The notes under the pieces were generated by a model that was given only the letters and a program-made list of their open reading frames with translations, was not told the DNA's origin and made no database searches. Below are positions 50,180 to 60,600 of a stretch of DNA of 64,000 nt, piece by piece. How positions within the stretch are numbered: the first letter of the stretch is position 1; the number at the start of each line of letters is the position of its first letter. Source of the DNA: Bagarius yarrelli (Eukaryota; Chordata; Actinopteri; Siluriformes; Sisoridae); assembly GCA_005784505.1 (NCBI GenBank), contig VCAZ01000044.1:1478501-1542500 (forward strand). The letters run 5' to 3'. The position numbers were made by a program, and so were the translations under genes.

Positions 50180-53100
50180 ATATATTTATTTATTTTTTAT
50201 TTTTTTTTTTTTTATTAATTTTTATTTTTTTTTATTTTTATTTTTTTGTAAGTGTAACACTAAATAAAGCTTTTTTAATAGTGTAAAAACGTTTCACTCT
50301 GTACAGGTGTGTTAAAATGGTATAAAGGAAAGGAACAATGTATGCCCCTGGGCATGTAATCATGATGATTTATTATTAATTGTTGCTAAATGGGGGCTGC
50401 ACGGTGGCTTAGTGGTTAGCACTGTTGCCTCACAGCAAGAAGGTCCCGGGTTTGATTTTCTGGCAGGGGCCTTTCTGTGTGGAGTTTGCATGTTCTTCCC
50501 ATGCTTGTGTGGGTTTATTCCAGGCAGTCTGGTTTCCTCCCACAGTCCAAAAAAATACATGTATATTAGGTTGATTGGTAAATCTTCCAGCAGATTTCTG
50601 TGACCCCGAATTAGAGAATAGATGAATGAATAAATGAATGCTGCTTAATGTTTTGGACTTTAAAATCTTACATAAATTGTGCAGCTATATTGATGTGCAC
50701 TGCATGCAAAAATGATTCAATAGAATAACATATAAGCACATAACATTTTATTAACATATAGAAGCAGCAGCATCAAGAAGCAATGTATGATCAAAATTTC
50801 AAAAGTTAAGATTAATAAATAACCCAAACGAATGGAACATTGTGGGTGTTTTTTTTTCCTGTTGTATGAAGTAATACAAGCAAATGGTTGTGGAGCCATG
50901 TGATAGCTATTGCTAGTTGTATAGATATTCATAACATTATATTATTATAATTATAGGTGTGACTATTATAACATTATTTAATTAACAATCCATAGCCCAT
51001 TAATGAATGCTATTTTTTTCACATAAAGTAGATTCACAAAAATGTAAAAGCGAGAAATCAATTAACTGACACATTCCTTATTATTAATGTGCCATGTAAA
51101 ATAAATCAAACTATTATTTTGCTAAACAAATCCAATCCAATAATTGCAAACTTGGACCCTACTGGTATTAATACTGCAGTAAAAGACTTTTTTAATGGAA
51201 ATTCTCCAATGTAAATGTTCTATTGCCTGTACTGTAACCGTGCCATGGCCAAATATGGTTCAATTGTGTTGAATTGGAAACAGTTAGGTAGTTCCAGGGG
51301 GAGTGAAATTCTGTACAGTAATGAAATAGATTCCCATGACACCAGGAGGTTACTGAAGCTCATTAGTGGCAGATGCCCCACCTGTGATTTTTGCCCCCGG
51401 TCCACGTAGGTGCAAATGGGGTTGTAGGCGCCAGTTCCACACACATAGAGGTGAGTCCGGTTCCACGGTTCAATCAACCTAATAAAATTCCCACATTCTC
51501 CCTGAATCAACATGAACAGAAAGCCGAGTTAGTTTATTTTATATCATATGAAAGCCCAGCAGTCTAAACATAAAATTTTTGTGAACTTGTGAATATTCTT
51601 AATATAAACAAAGTGGTTTAATCAATCGGGTGACAAATAGTCAAAAAGACACAAACCACAACTTAAAAGTTTGTTTTATAGGTAGCCTGGCAGAAATCTA
51701 TTGTATTGCATTGTATGCTATGCTATTCTTTTTTTTTTAATTCAGGGTTTTAAAACTTTAAATATTTCTCTATAAACCCATACCATTTCTGACAACGAAC
51801 GAAAATGTACATTTAGAACACAACCTGATGTATTGATGTAATACAAATATGTTTTAGATTTTCTCTTGAATTGTTCAGAGCTTTTAAATAGCTCCATTGG
51901 ACGCTGTCTGAAGTTTCGATGAAAGCCACGATAATAATTACCATCCACATGCAGTGCTTCACAAACATTACCATCTATAAGAAGAAGATTAAAAATGACT
52001 GAGCATAAATAAATTAATATTACTTAATTAATCACTTACATTGATGTCCTTCCCTGACAGAACACACTCATTCTTCCTCAGAGGAGCCACGGGCCAGTGG
52101 ATCTTAGAATAAAAGTAAGAAATAAATGAGTATACAGTGATCATAAGCTTATTAGTCAAATGTTGCACTGCATCAGGTGAATAGAATGTTCAAAATATAT
52201 AAGCATTAAGATTTGATATTCAGGGGTCCCAATACTTTTGTCCATAAGGAGTACATACGTTATTATTTGAATACAAATCTGGGTAAAAGGTCTTATCTTA
52301 CAAATAAATCTCTTCCACAGTTATTCAAATGCTATTCTGTTACAAAATGTAGGCTATGCATTTTTTTTTCTGTAACAAATATTTTACAGGGGTGAAAGTG
52401 ATCTGGTTACAGAGTTGACCTTTAGTTGGATGATGATGAAAGAGACATCATAAAAGTAGGTACAATAGCAGGTCACTCTTCTGGTTCAAATAGGCGAATA
52501 CTAAAGCACCTATGAATGGAACGTCCTTGCCGTAATTTATCTGGCTTAACAAGCAACAGTCGTTTTAGCGCTAGCTAATGCAGTGTGTTGCTTCTCAGTG
52601 GTTAAGGCGTTGGCCTGCTGATTGGAAGACCCAGGGTTCAATTCCTAGCACCACCAACCTGCCATCTCTAGGCCTGTTAGCAAGGCCCTTAATCCTCATC
52701 TACTTAGTGTGATTATGAAATACATAAAACAGGTAAATGTAAGTTGCTTTAGAGCAGGGTTTCCCAAACTGGGAAATTGCAGGGGGGTGCGTGAATTAAT
52801 GATTATCAAAAAAATTAAACAAATAAAAGGTTATTAAAATAAAAAATCGAAATAAAACTTACTAACAAAAATATAAATTATTTGTTTCATTTGTGTCATA
52901 TGACAACGGACATGATATCAGAAAACCGCATTTACATTGTACTAATATGATTTAATATGTTTAAATGTGTAATAACAATAACTATTACTGATTAAATCTT
53001 TAAAAAGAATAAAAAAAATGTTTTTAATGCAGAGCAAAGAAAACCTCTTAAAAACCTTGCTAAGTTTACACAATTTAGGTCAAGTTCTGTCTGGTATTTT

Positions 53101-54385
53101 ACTATATCCTGGAAGGATTGTAAATGTTGTGGATTAAATGAAAATATTGGTGGTGCTAGGAATTAAACTCAAGATATTTTGGTCAGCAACCACTTTCCTG
53201 AAGAGGATTGGAGATGTAAGATTGAATATGCTTAAAAGAACAAACCAACTGTGAGGAATTAGACTAAAGTGCTGTGTGGCCACAAGAAAGCTTGTTATTT
53301 GCGATAATTAGGGAAAAATAAAAAGCAGAAGGATTGAACCGTGGAGCAATGGAAAAAAGTCACAAGGTCTGATGAGTCCATATTTAGCCTATTCCAAAGC
53401 GATGGGCATGTCAGGTCAAGAAGGAAGCGCATGTTGCGATGCACCTGTCATGCATTATGTCTACTGTACAGGTTTCTGGGGGAAGTGTAATAATCTGGGT
53501 TGGCTTCTATTAGTCAAATCAAGATTAAGCAAAATTTTGCAGCAATAACAGAAGCCAGCTGAGTACATGAATGTACTGAATGACCAAGTTATCCAGGAAG
53601 ATGGATTTTGGTTCCCTTCTCCTTAACAGCACAGGCAACTCCAAGATTCATTGGGTTCAAATGGTTCATGGAAACATGAGAAATCAGAACTCACATGAGT
53701 TGGCCACAGTGTGGCCATGAGTTGGACTACAGTAAATTCTGAGCTTAGTTGCACTGGAAGACTTTCTGCTGTGCTGGAGAAGCCTTTAAAGGAGTGGTTT
53801 GACTGTCCTGTCCTCACTACAGGAAATCAGCTAAACATGAACGAAACCTTGGACAGAAATCAATGCTTTGGTGTTGCCAATAATCGTTGAATCAATGCCC
53901 TGACAAATGTGCACCATAATCAATTCCAAATATCATTGTGATTGAAGGTGAAAGATTTTAATGTGAGAATTTTTTGAACAATCAGTGTATTTGCAAATGC
54001 AATATCAATGAAACACCCAATTGTGGAACCCACCGTAAATGAACAAAAGTACTGACATAAGTATTAGAATGTGGCATGTAGGACACAAAAGACACAAAAG
54101 TGTTAAGCACTAATTTGGAGTAAGGCAGGCTAAGAAGCAGTTACACGTCCGAGGTATCTAACAGGGATACAGCAGTAAAAGAGGAATAGAATAAGAAATG
54201 GAATAAGCGTGTGCTCCTACTCACAATGAGGGGCTCTTTGTTGATGTCATTTAGATCCAGGGAGAGGATGTAGTCTTTGCTGCCTACATACATGCGGTCA
54301 TGATCCTCGTCCATGCGCAGGATCCTGTAGTCAGTGGAGTTGAGCAAGAAGGAGAAGTGATGTGCCGTGCCGGTAGACTTCAGCT
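35137..54385 (-). CDS. sema3f: Semaphorin 3F (17 coding exons; first coding exon not found)
   Basis: Secreted axon- and vessel-guidance ligand acting through neuropilin/plexin receptors. Exons, 5' to 3': 54385-54225, 52102-52040, 51501-51382, 48512-48423 (cassette), 46478-46385, 46238-46119, 45417-45278, 44126-44012, 40791-40722, 40028-39884, 38990-38768, 37837-37749, 37656-37615, 37386-37229, 37133-37066, 36985-36852, 35562-35137. All junctions keep frame (751 residues plus a split first codon; human protein 785). Order: Sema domain with DEDHDRMYVGSKDY and YAGVYIDFMGTD, PSI with CLARDPYCAWDG, furin-like KRRSRRQ, one Ig domain, and basic tail KEQRKPRNRRHH. The match to human SEMA3F is strong throughout, including the C-terminal GLINQYCQ and PRNRRHH. 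The sema3fa/sema3fb copy cannot be told apart. The signal-peptide exon must lie upstream of 54385. Confidence 0.94.
35609..35826 (-). repeat. SINE copy, partly deleted
   Basis: Starts ATTCATCTTCTAATTCGGGG and ends GTGCTAACCACTAAGCC, with the promoter-proximal middle missing. It sits in the intron just before the last sema3f exon. Confidence 0.6.
35922..36246 (+). repeat. SINE copy
   Basis: GCTTAGTGGTTGGCTCACAG, TTCGATTCCCGGCCAGGGG, TGTGGAGTTTGCATGTTC, and a tail reaching AAATCATTCATT. It is opposite in orientation to, and only about 100 bp from, the copy at 35609-35826. Confidence 0.65.
36350..36480 (+). repeat. SINE copy (second family), truncated
   Basis: GCAGTGGTTAAAGTGTTGGA, CAGGGTTCGAGGCCCTTAAC and TGTAAATGT; the middle is shortened. 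Confidence 0.55.
36852..36985 (-). CDS. sema3f: sema3f exon, first half of Ig domain
   Basis: LETVQYGVEGSTAFLECQAR then SPHVSIKWHFQKENSDRRRE. It holds the first Ig cysteine (FLEC) and the conserved Trp (IKW). Confidence 0.93.
37066..37133 (-). CDS. sema3f: sema3f exon
   Basis: With the previous exon it forms KRRSRRQDVKYGNPIRQCRG, matching human KRRSRRQDVRHGNPIRQCRG. RSRR is a likely proprotein-convertase site. Confidence 0.93.
37229..37386 (-). CDS. sema3f: sema3f exon, PSI domain
   Basis: QQLYVSSAVGVTHLALHRCD then the cysteine-rich CADCCLARDPYCAWDGKSC. It ends in the basic run that becomes a furin-type site with the next exon. Confidence 0.95.
37615..37656 (-). CDS. sema3f: sema3f micro-exon (14 codons)
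   Basis: IPTPITTMKISPKR, equivalent to human DPAPVKTMTISSKR. Forty-two bases with clean ag and gtaag borders. Confidence 0.9.
37749..37837 (-). CDS. sema3f: sema3f exon
   Basis: RGTVQKVIVLPRDDLQTEEL then VLEEVEVFR; human RGTVQKVIVLPKDDQELEEL. The donor gtgcgt is less common. Confidence 0.92.
38100..38700. mobile_element. Tc1-type relic with opposed halves
   Basis: 38130-38280 reads forward (CATGGTATGATTGTTGGTTT, AAAAAACATCCAGTTAGC), while 38281-38700 reads backward (TTGACGTGTTGTGTGATCC, GTCTGGCACCAACACAC). Both come from the 5' half of the same Tc1-like transposase gene. Confidence 0.5.
38768..38990 (-). CDS. sema3f: sema3f exon
   Basis: CPGGTFTPNMKSTKDYPDEV and VYPVHKRPLVVRTNVDYEF, then TITVDQVAAADGSYEVLFLG, matching human closely. 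It ends one base into the Asp codon at gtaag. Confidence 0.95.
39822..39878. repeat. TG/GA/AAAG microsatellite beside a splice donor
   Basis: (TG)n then (GA)n then AAAGAAAGAAAG, ending at the donor of the sema3f exon that starts at 39884. Confidence 0.8.
39884..40028 (-). CDS. sema3f: sema3f exon
   Basis: SVFKGSAICVYSMADVRMVF, NGPFAHKEGPNYQW and PYPRPGT. The donor gtaagc is followed after a few bases by a long pyrimidine microsatellite in the intron. Confidence 0.95.
40165..40212. repeat. (GA)n microsatellite
   Basis: GACAGAGAGAAAGAGAGAG and onward, about 45 bp, in a sema3f intron. Confidence 0.8.
40722..40791 (-). CDS. sema3f: sema3f exon
   Basis: DVFIQKTQDTKNPVIYGVFS then VSG, matching human DVFVQQTQDVRNPVIYAVFT. 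Seventy bases, in phase with both neighbours. Confidence 0.93.
42607..42800 (-). repeat. SINE copy (second family)
   Basis: On the plus strand GCATTTGGCAGACATCCTTA, CAGGGGCCCAGCAATGGCAA, GGGAATTGAACCCCGG. This is a reverse copy in a sema3f intron. Confidence 0.62.
44012..44126 (-). CDS. sema3f: sema3f exon
   Basis: NDDGGHCCLVNKWSTFLKSR followed by LICSVTGADGIETHFDEL; human reads NDDGGHCCLVNKWSTFLKAR. The exon ends one base into an Arg codon. Confidence 0.95.
45278..45417 (-). CDS. sema3f: sema3f exon
   Basis: DPTFVHAQLIPDSAEKNDDK then LYFFFREKASE and RIGRICL, matching human DPSFIHAELIPDSAERNDDK. Donor gtgaga. Confidence 0.95.
45780..45925. repeat. TATC and CCGT/CCCT microsatellites
   Basis: (TATC)n at 45797-45856, then (CCGT)n and (CCCT)n to about 45918. 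Sema3f intron. Confidence 0.88.
46119..46238 (-). CDS. sema3f: sema3f exon
   Basis: GQLYAGVYIDFMGTDSAIFR then TLGKHTAMRTDQYNSRWLN, a hallmark class 3 Sema-domain segment. Confidence 0.95.
46385..46478 (-). CDS. sema3f: sema3f exon
   Basis: EYIFRLEPGKVDSGKGKCPF then DPKLNSVSALI, matching human DYIFYLEPERLESGKGKCPY. Donor gtaagg in phase 1. Confidence 0.94.
48130..48388. mobile_element. Mariner-derived MITE-like repeat
   Basis: TACACTTTAAGGACAAAAAT, TAAGGACACCTG, TTGTGCACAGGGGCAT and GTCCACAAACTTTTGCCCTT. It ends 35 bp from the sema3f cassette exon. A 36-bp fragment of the end is at 52220-52255. Confidence 0.52.
48423..48512 (-). CDS. sema3f: sema3f in-frame cassette exon (30 residues)
   Basis: Ninety bases between a ttag acceptor and a gtggg donor, coding ALMQNQNLRAGGRTSRAAEP followed by ten more residues ending YAPK. 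It lines up with the human SEMA3F long-isoform insert (QTQAVRGRGSRATDGA region), which the short isoform lacks. Skipping it keeps frame. Confidence 0.8.
50117..50250. repeat. (TA)n tract then T-rich DNA
   Basis: About 58 bp of TA then runs of T. Sema3f intron. Confidence 0.85.
50394..50640 (+). repeat. SINE copy, well preserved head
   Basis: GGCTGCACGGTGGCTTAGTG, GTTAGCACTGTTGCCTCACA, then GTGTGGAGTTTGCATGTTCT and a GAATGAATAAATGAATG tail. In a sema3f intron. Confidence 0.7.
51382..51501 (-). CDS. sema3f: sema3f exon
   Basis: Forty codons in phase 0: GECGNFIRLIEPWNRTHLYV and CGTGAYNPICTYVDRG. It ends KSQ; because the next two exons both start in phase 0, it can splice to either. Confidence 0.95.
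52040..52102 (-). CDS. sema3f: sema3f exon
   Basis: Twenty-one codons: IHWPVAPLRKNECVLSGKD then IN. This is the SEMA3F IHWAASPQRIEECVLSGKD exon. Confidence 0.92.
52588..52760 (+). repeat. SINE copy (second family)
   Basis: CAGTGGTTAAGGCGTTGGCC, CAGGGTTCAATTCCTAGCAC, AGCAAGGCCCTTAATCC and GTAAGTTGCTTTAGAGC. Confidence 0.62.
53180..54060 (+). mobile_element. Tc1/mariner-like transposase relic
   Basis: GGAGCAATGGAAAAAAGTCA and AGGTCTGATGAGTCCATATT give a W..SDES-type word, and GTTATCCAGGAAGATGGATT gives QEDGFWF. Stops throughout. In a sema3f intron. Confidence 0.5.
54225..54385 (-). CDS. sema3f: sema3f exon, start of Sema domain
   Basis: LKSTGTAHHFSFLLNSTDYR then MDEDHDRMYVGSKDYILSLD, matching human SEMA3F LLNTTDYRILLKDEDHDRMY. 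It begins with two bases of a split codon (xAG), so a coding exon must precede it. Donor gtgagt. Confidence 0.93.
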
Positions 54386-55217
54386 CTGTGACAGAAAAGG
54401 AAACAGTTTAGGGCTTTAGAGACCTTTTTCTTTATTATTAAATGTTTATCTGTATGTTATAAAAGGATGATAATGAACATCTATGACTTTACAAATATCC
54501 ATCGTCACCTTATAAATGATTGTTTACTGATAAATGATCTTGATAAAGGCTATTTTGTTTCATATCTTTACGTAATTAGAAATAAGAAACTGAGCCAAGT
54601 ACAGACCTCAGAAGTTCTCCTCTGAGTATCAGCAGCCAAGTAATCAAACCCATGCAATAAATCTATTTCTCTAAAACTGTCTATATCTGACTATTCTCCA
54701 AACCACACACCACTGGCAGTTGTGACTATCCCAGGACCAACAAAAAAAGCCAAAATCTTCTGTTATTATTGTTGTAACAATGTAATTGTAGTGTGGTTTT
54801 CTCAGTGGTGTTGGCTGTCGCCGGGGATCCGAGAAAAAGCTCAAATCACTAAAGACTGTAATCATGAGTAATGTGTACAATAGAAAACTAGTAAAAAAAA
54901 GTGAGAGCAAACTGTCCCTGGTTTTAGCGTAGAAACATTGCGGCTGTTTAATTTCAGACAGGAGGCTAATCACACTGGGTACTTGAAAACCTGCCAAAAG
55001 AATACAGTTCGTGTGTAAAATATTAAGAGTGGAAAAAAATATACAGACAAATTCAAAATCCCAATGTAATCTTAAAAAACTAGATCAAATTTTCAGTAAA
55101 GCTTTCACTGAGGAGAAATGAGGGACTATTAAAACAGTGGCAGCAACCGGAAGGCTGTAAGTTGGTTCTGCAAGCAAAAAACAGATTCTTTGCTTGGAGG
55201 AAATTAATGTTAAAAAT

Positions 55218-55512
55218 GTTGGGTGGCTTCATGGTTAGTACTGTTGCCTCACAGCAAAATGGCCCGGGTTCGATTTCCCAGGCAGGGGCCTTTCTGTGTG
55301 GAATTTGCATGTTTACCCCATGCTTGCATGGGTTTACTCCAGTTATTCCGGTTTCCTCCCACAGTCTAAAAACATGTACGTTAGATTGATTGTCCTGTCC
55401 AGGGTGTACTCCTCCTGCCTTTGCCCTTTCAGAGACGGCTGGGATAGACTCCAGCAGATCTCTGTGAGCCCGAATTAGGAAATAAGTAAGTATAGAAGAT
55501 GAAAGAATGAAT
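55218..55512 (+). repeat. SINE copy
   Basis: TGGTTAGTACTGTTGCCTCA, GGGTTCGATTTCCCAGGCAG, GTGTGGAATTTGCATGTT and GAAAGAATGAATG tail. Upstream of the first sema3f exon found. Confidence 0.68.
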
Positions 55513-56044
55513 GTTGTACGATTTCAAACTGAGTTTGAGCAAATGATTAAGTATTGTACAAAATGTATCAGTTAATCAATCTACAGTTGACCTATAGTTG
55601 GATGGTGATAAAAAAGATGTTTAAAACTGCCTATATCGATTATATGTCATGATATTTTACAGGGTAGGTACAATAACACTTGGCGAAAACAGGTCAATCT
55701 TTTAATTAAAATGAGCAAATACTTACGAACCTATAAATGGATCGTTCTTGCAGTGATTTATTTGGTTTCAATCGAAACAATCCTTTGAACGCTAATTGAT
55801 GCTATGTGTCACTACTTACTGTTGGCCTGCTGATCAAAAAAACGGTGTTTTTTTTCCCAGCACCACCAAGCTGCCATTACTGGGCCCCTAAGCAAGGCCC
55901 TTATGTATTGTATTTTAATGTATTTTAAATGTAAAAGTGGCCTTTTATTGCAAAGCAAAAACCATCTAAAAAACCTTGCTAAGTTTACAGAATTAAGGTT
56001 AAGAACTGTCTGACACTTTTTTACAAAAACCAGGAAAGATTATT

Positions 56045-56210
56045 TGGCAGACACCCTTATTCAGAGTAACTTACATTTATTGAATTAAGCAGTTGGGAGT
56101 TAGGGCCTTGTTTAGGGGCCCAGCAGTTGGAGCGTGGGGATGCTGGTAGTTAAACTCAAGATATTTCGGTCAGCAAGCCAACACCTCAATCGACAGGCTA
56201 CCACTTACCT
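56045..56210 (-). repeat. SINE copy (second family), reverse
   Basis: GGCAGACACCCTTATTCAGA, TTAGGGGCCCAGCAGTTGG, GTCAGCAAGCCAACACCTCA. A shorter relative with the same ATTTTGGTCAGCAA word is at 53143-53200. Confidence 0.55.
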
Positions 56211-56214
56211 GAAG

Positions 56215-56620
56215 ATGATTGCAGATGTTTAAAATGAATGTTTGATTGTGGCAGCCATGTTATTTATTACACACCAGAGTGAAAATAACATGTGATCTTA
56301 GTGACTTTGGGAAATAGCCAAACTGGTTTAAGCTAACACAGTAGCTCTAATAGACACTTTTCACAAGCAGGCTGTATGGAAGAACATCTTAGATCACACA
56401 GGATGCTAAACCCTGAGGCAGATTGGCTGAAAGATTAGATCAGGTTCCACTCCTGCCAGCCTAGAAACAGAAACGTGGAGTCTGGCAAAAACAAAGTCTG
56501 GTCTTAAACTGTCCAATTTGGGTGGGACTAATCCCAACAGAGCCTCAAAGTTCGGTTTTTGGATGACAGGAGTGAAACCTAGTGTGATCTATTTTATTAA
56601 CAAGAATGACTTTAGTATTA
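56215..56620 (+). mobile_element. Tc1-type transposase relic (5' part)
   Basis: GTGATCTTAGTGACTTTGGG, AAACTGGTTTAAGCTAACAC, GATCACACAGGATGCTAAAC and GTTCCACTCCTGCCAGC follow the same order as the intact fish Tc1 transposase gene. Confidence 0.5.
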
Positions 56621-56684
56621 GATTACCTTCTTACTAACACTATATTAATACAAGCTAATCTTAAAGTTAATATGTTGGGGAAGT

Positions 56685-56830
56685 GCTAGCGCAGTGGTTG
56701 GTGTTGGACTGCTTATTGCAAGATCAGGGTTCGATTCCCAGCTATTAAGTTACCACCGCTGGGCCCTCTGGGCAAGGCCCTTGATATAATACATTTACAT
56801 CAACATTTATAAAAGATATAAATGTAGATG
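56685..56830 (+). repeat. SINE copy (second family)
   Basis: GCGCAGTGGTTGGTGTTGGA, CAGGGTTCGATTCCCAG, GGGCAAGGCCCTTGAT. Confidence 0.6.
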
Positions 56831-57656
56831 TAAATGTAATGTCAAATCTCACGTTAATATGTAAAACGTAAATAGTAATAAAATCCATTTTAAAAATTAT
56901 TAAATGCAATAAAACATTTGTTTTGCATTCTGCTCTGAATTTACAGTATACGCATACAAACAGGCTGTCTTGTGATGGCTGACGTTTTGTTGCGTGCATA
57001 GAGAATTATGATGGAGATCAGAGAGTTCATTCTGGACTGTAAACTCATTTGTGAGCACAACAGCTTGCAGCAGGGAGACGGTGTACAAAGAGAACGGAAT
57101 GCTGTGGCTCATGTTACTGAAACTCAACATCATCTAACATCTTGTTCTGGATGGAAAATGAGAACCTGATAAGGCAAAGATTGGGCTGCTGCATGACACA
57201 CAATTTTAATTTTACTGACAATTCATATCGAAGACTAATAGTATGTGCAGGTTCAAGGTTAGGCAGGCTGGACTGATAGAATCCAGATCCTTCCGAGAAA
57301 TACCAAGCCAAAAATAATTCTACATGAATACAACAAATCTCCATGTCTGTTTGGCCTCCTACAACAACTGGTACAAATCTCAGGATAGTTCAACTGTTTT
57401 GTTATTTCTGCTCCCAGAACTGTGCTAATTTGAGCAATCAATCAAAAATACATTAAATTGTACTATTTATTATTTAACACCACACACACAATAAAGACAT
57501 ACAAACACATAGAGGACTTAGCTGTTATATGCTTGATTAGCGATTATTTGGTAGGCAACTCTAAAAGAAAGCTTGTCAGGCTTTTCATTGTTATTATTTT
57601 TTTTAAGTCCACACTTGTTGGACCTACATATCTAAATACACACACATACACATACG

Positions 57657-57855
57657 CTAACAATACTATACTGACCAGATGCTAACACACAAACAATACT
57701 ATACTGACTAAATGCTAACACACACATACAATACTATACTGACTAAATGCTAACACACACAAACAATACTATACTGATTAAATGCTAACACACACAAACA
57801 ATACTATACTGATTAAATGCTAACACACACAAACAATACTATACTGATTAAATGC
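57657..57855. repeat. 35-bp minisatellite
   Basis: About 5.5 tandem copies of a unit containing CTAACACACACAAACAATAC and TATACTGATTAAATG. Later units are almost identical. Confidence 0.8.
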
Positions 57856-57942
57856 AAATTCTTTTTTTGTGATTGATTATTTATTACCTACCATAACTAT
57901 ATTCGGGGTTTGCCTGAAAAATTCAAATATATATAAATCTAA

Positions 57943-57998
<56 letters not shown>
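57943..57998. repeat. (TA)n microsatellite
   Basis: About 50 bp of TA upstream of the first sema3f exon found. Confidence 0.85.
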
Positions 57999-58003
<5 letters not shown>

Positions 58004-60453
58004 AGACAGAGGACATTCTGTACAGGGTATCAACCACACAATTCATAGTTTAGCCTACAACACCTTTGGGAATTGGGTAGGACCCAAAAGAAAGCCCTGC
58101 TGCACACAAAGAACATTGCAGAGAAATTGTAATCTAAATTCCAGAAATAACTTAAATTCTCAATAACTCTGTCCTAGTTCTATTATAATATGCCGTATTT
58201 TTACAACTCTAAACATCTGCTTGAATACGTTTTGCAATTCTGCTGTGCTATTTTCCTCAAACTCTGCACACACCTGTGAAAGCACCAGCTTAGCGTTCAA
58301 GTCTCATTTTTATGATTGTTTAAGTCAATCGTGTTTCAGTGTGTTAATAATAAAAAACAGACACAGTTCACCTGTGTAAACACAACTCGCCCCAATTATC
58401 CAATCAGCTCTCTTTATTGTGTCAATTGCATAGTATCAGTTACTACAATTTTAAATATAGATCCTGGGCTGAAAAACACACTGAATAAGAATAAAGCAGA
58501 CATATATATGTTCCTTTGAGAGGAATTTCGGATGTAGGACAGAGATGCATGTATGTACAGGTGGGAATCTATTGTATGATTGCAGTGAATACACATGCAT
58601 GCCTGCATTTGGACAATAATGGCATTTGGACAATAACGGCAAATCCTGACTCTGCTGAATACGTGTGTGTCAACGACTTAAGCTTCAGTCTAAACAAAAT
58701 GTCTGAGACAGGAAGGAACAATCAATGCTGCCGTCAGTCCTTAAAGTGACAACTGCCCAAGTGCAATTTTATTTCCACCCACAAGACACAGCACTTTGCC
58801 CCAACCAGCAGTACCTATATTACATGCAATAAAGTTAACTTTACCATACGCATGCCATTGACGGACAGTTCCTCACCTATGTAGACCGTATTCCTCCCAA
58901 TACATTTACTGTTCTCACCTTAAGTAATTACTTTTATCTTAACAATGCAATCAGAAGTATCTAAAACATTCTAGAGAGAGTATTTCTAAAGCGTTGCCTG
59001 GAACATGTGATTACCTCAGTCAAAAGTTAAGGATGGAGCCGGCAGTGTGTCTGTAAATTCTTAGTGTGGCGTTAACAAATGCGTCTCAAGGCTATTGGGA
59101 AATCAATTCAACTACATCGTAAAAATCCATGTATCATAATCCATTCATCAGCAGTAGGAATCAGAGGTACTAAAAAACAAGCCACATATGGTCTGGAACC
59201 AATATGATCCTCTATCAAAGTGATGAAAAAGTGTTGAGTTTAAAAGTCTGTAATATTAATCCAAAACAGACAAGCCCTTGTATCATTACTATTCTCTACA
59301 GATAATGGTATGATAATATGATGGTAACAGCATAATAAATGTTAAAAAGTAATATCTGGAGCAGGCCTGGTTCTTGCCATCCATAGAAGGGTGGGTAGAA
59401 AGATATCTTTTCTTTTTCTTTTCTTTTTCTATGTAAAACCAATTAATCTGATTAAAAACGATGGAATAGCGAAATATTGGTTGCAATACTAAGAATAATT
59501 TTTGCTTAAGCTTTATAAAAAAGACATTTTATATTAAGTCAATATAAGCACAAATATGTTTTTTAAAATGTTAAAAGAAGGGTTATTTTTTAACACTTAG
59601 GCGGGCTTAGAATGTCTTATGACTGGCGACTGGACTAATAAGCCCAAATTCCAGGCAATACTATAATCTTTTTTTACTAAACTAAAAAATAAATATTCAA
59701 ATAATATTTTAAAAACAAAAATTCAGTTAACATTTAAAAAAATCTGTGGATCTGTTTAAACTAGTTGATGCGTCAACTGATGGATAGATTTTTTTACTTT
59801 CCTGACCACATTCCGGCCAAATTCACTGTAATCTTTTTTTTTACTAAACTAAAAAATAAATATTAAATAATATTTAAAACAAATTCAGTTGCTGTTGTCA
59901 CTTACACCACATTCGGCATTTTTTGTCAAAAAAAGGCACCAAAAATCGATGCACTGCATTTCTACCAAATTTTTACTTCCTGAAATTTGATGGGTGGGCA
60001 AGACACAGTCCTGACGTTTGGGTGGGCTCAGCTTACCCCTTATGCACCCATGCCAATCCCAGTGTTCAGTCTCAAAAACGGATGCAATGTCCTTTTTAAT
60101 AATTCATTTCTAATTTTCCAGGCATTTCCAGCAATACAATTATACAAAACATACTCACAACAAAAGACTTTATCACAACAAATGTAAGGTTTTAGACTGA
60201 GCAAACACAGAAGGTAAGACTGAACCAAAATACAATGACCAAGATACTACAAGATTTTAACCAAAAATTAATCTTTTATATCTATCCTAAAACAAATTGG
60301 GTAAAAAGGTTCTATACTGACATATTAATATAAACTACTAGGACAGCTAAAATCCTAAAATTTGGGCTTATACAATAAATATTATTTGGTTGTAGCTGTT
60401 TCAGTAGATTTAAGGAGAGTACACACCAGCATATAACAGCACTAACATAAGAC

Positions 60454-60600
60454 AGCATCTTTTCAAATGAAGTGATTAAAAGTGCAGCGGCAGACACAAA
60501 ACCTTCTTTTTACCTGTGCGGGCATAAGACAGCATTTTCAAGAGTGATTAAAGTGCAGCGGCAGACACAAAACCTTCTTTTTACCTGTGCGGGCATTTCA
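60454..60600. repeat. Tandem duplication, about 70 bp
   Basis: GTGCAGCGGCAGACACAAAA and CTTCTTTTTACCTGTGCGGG occur twice head to tail, with small differences around them. Confidence 0.8.
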
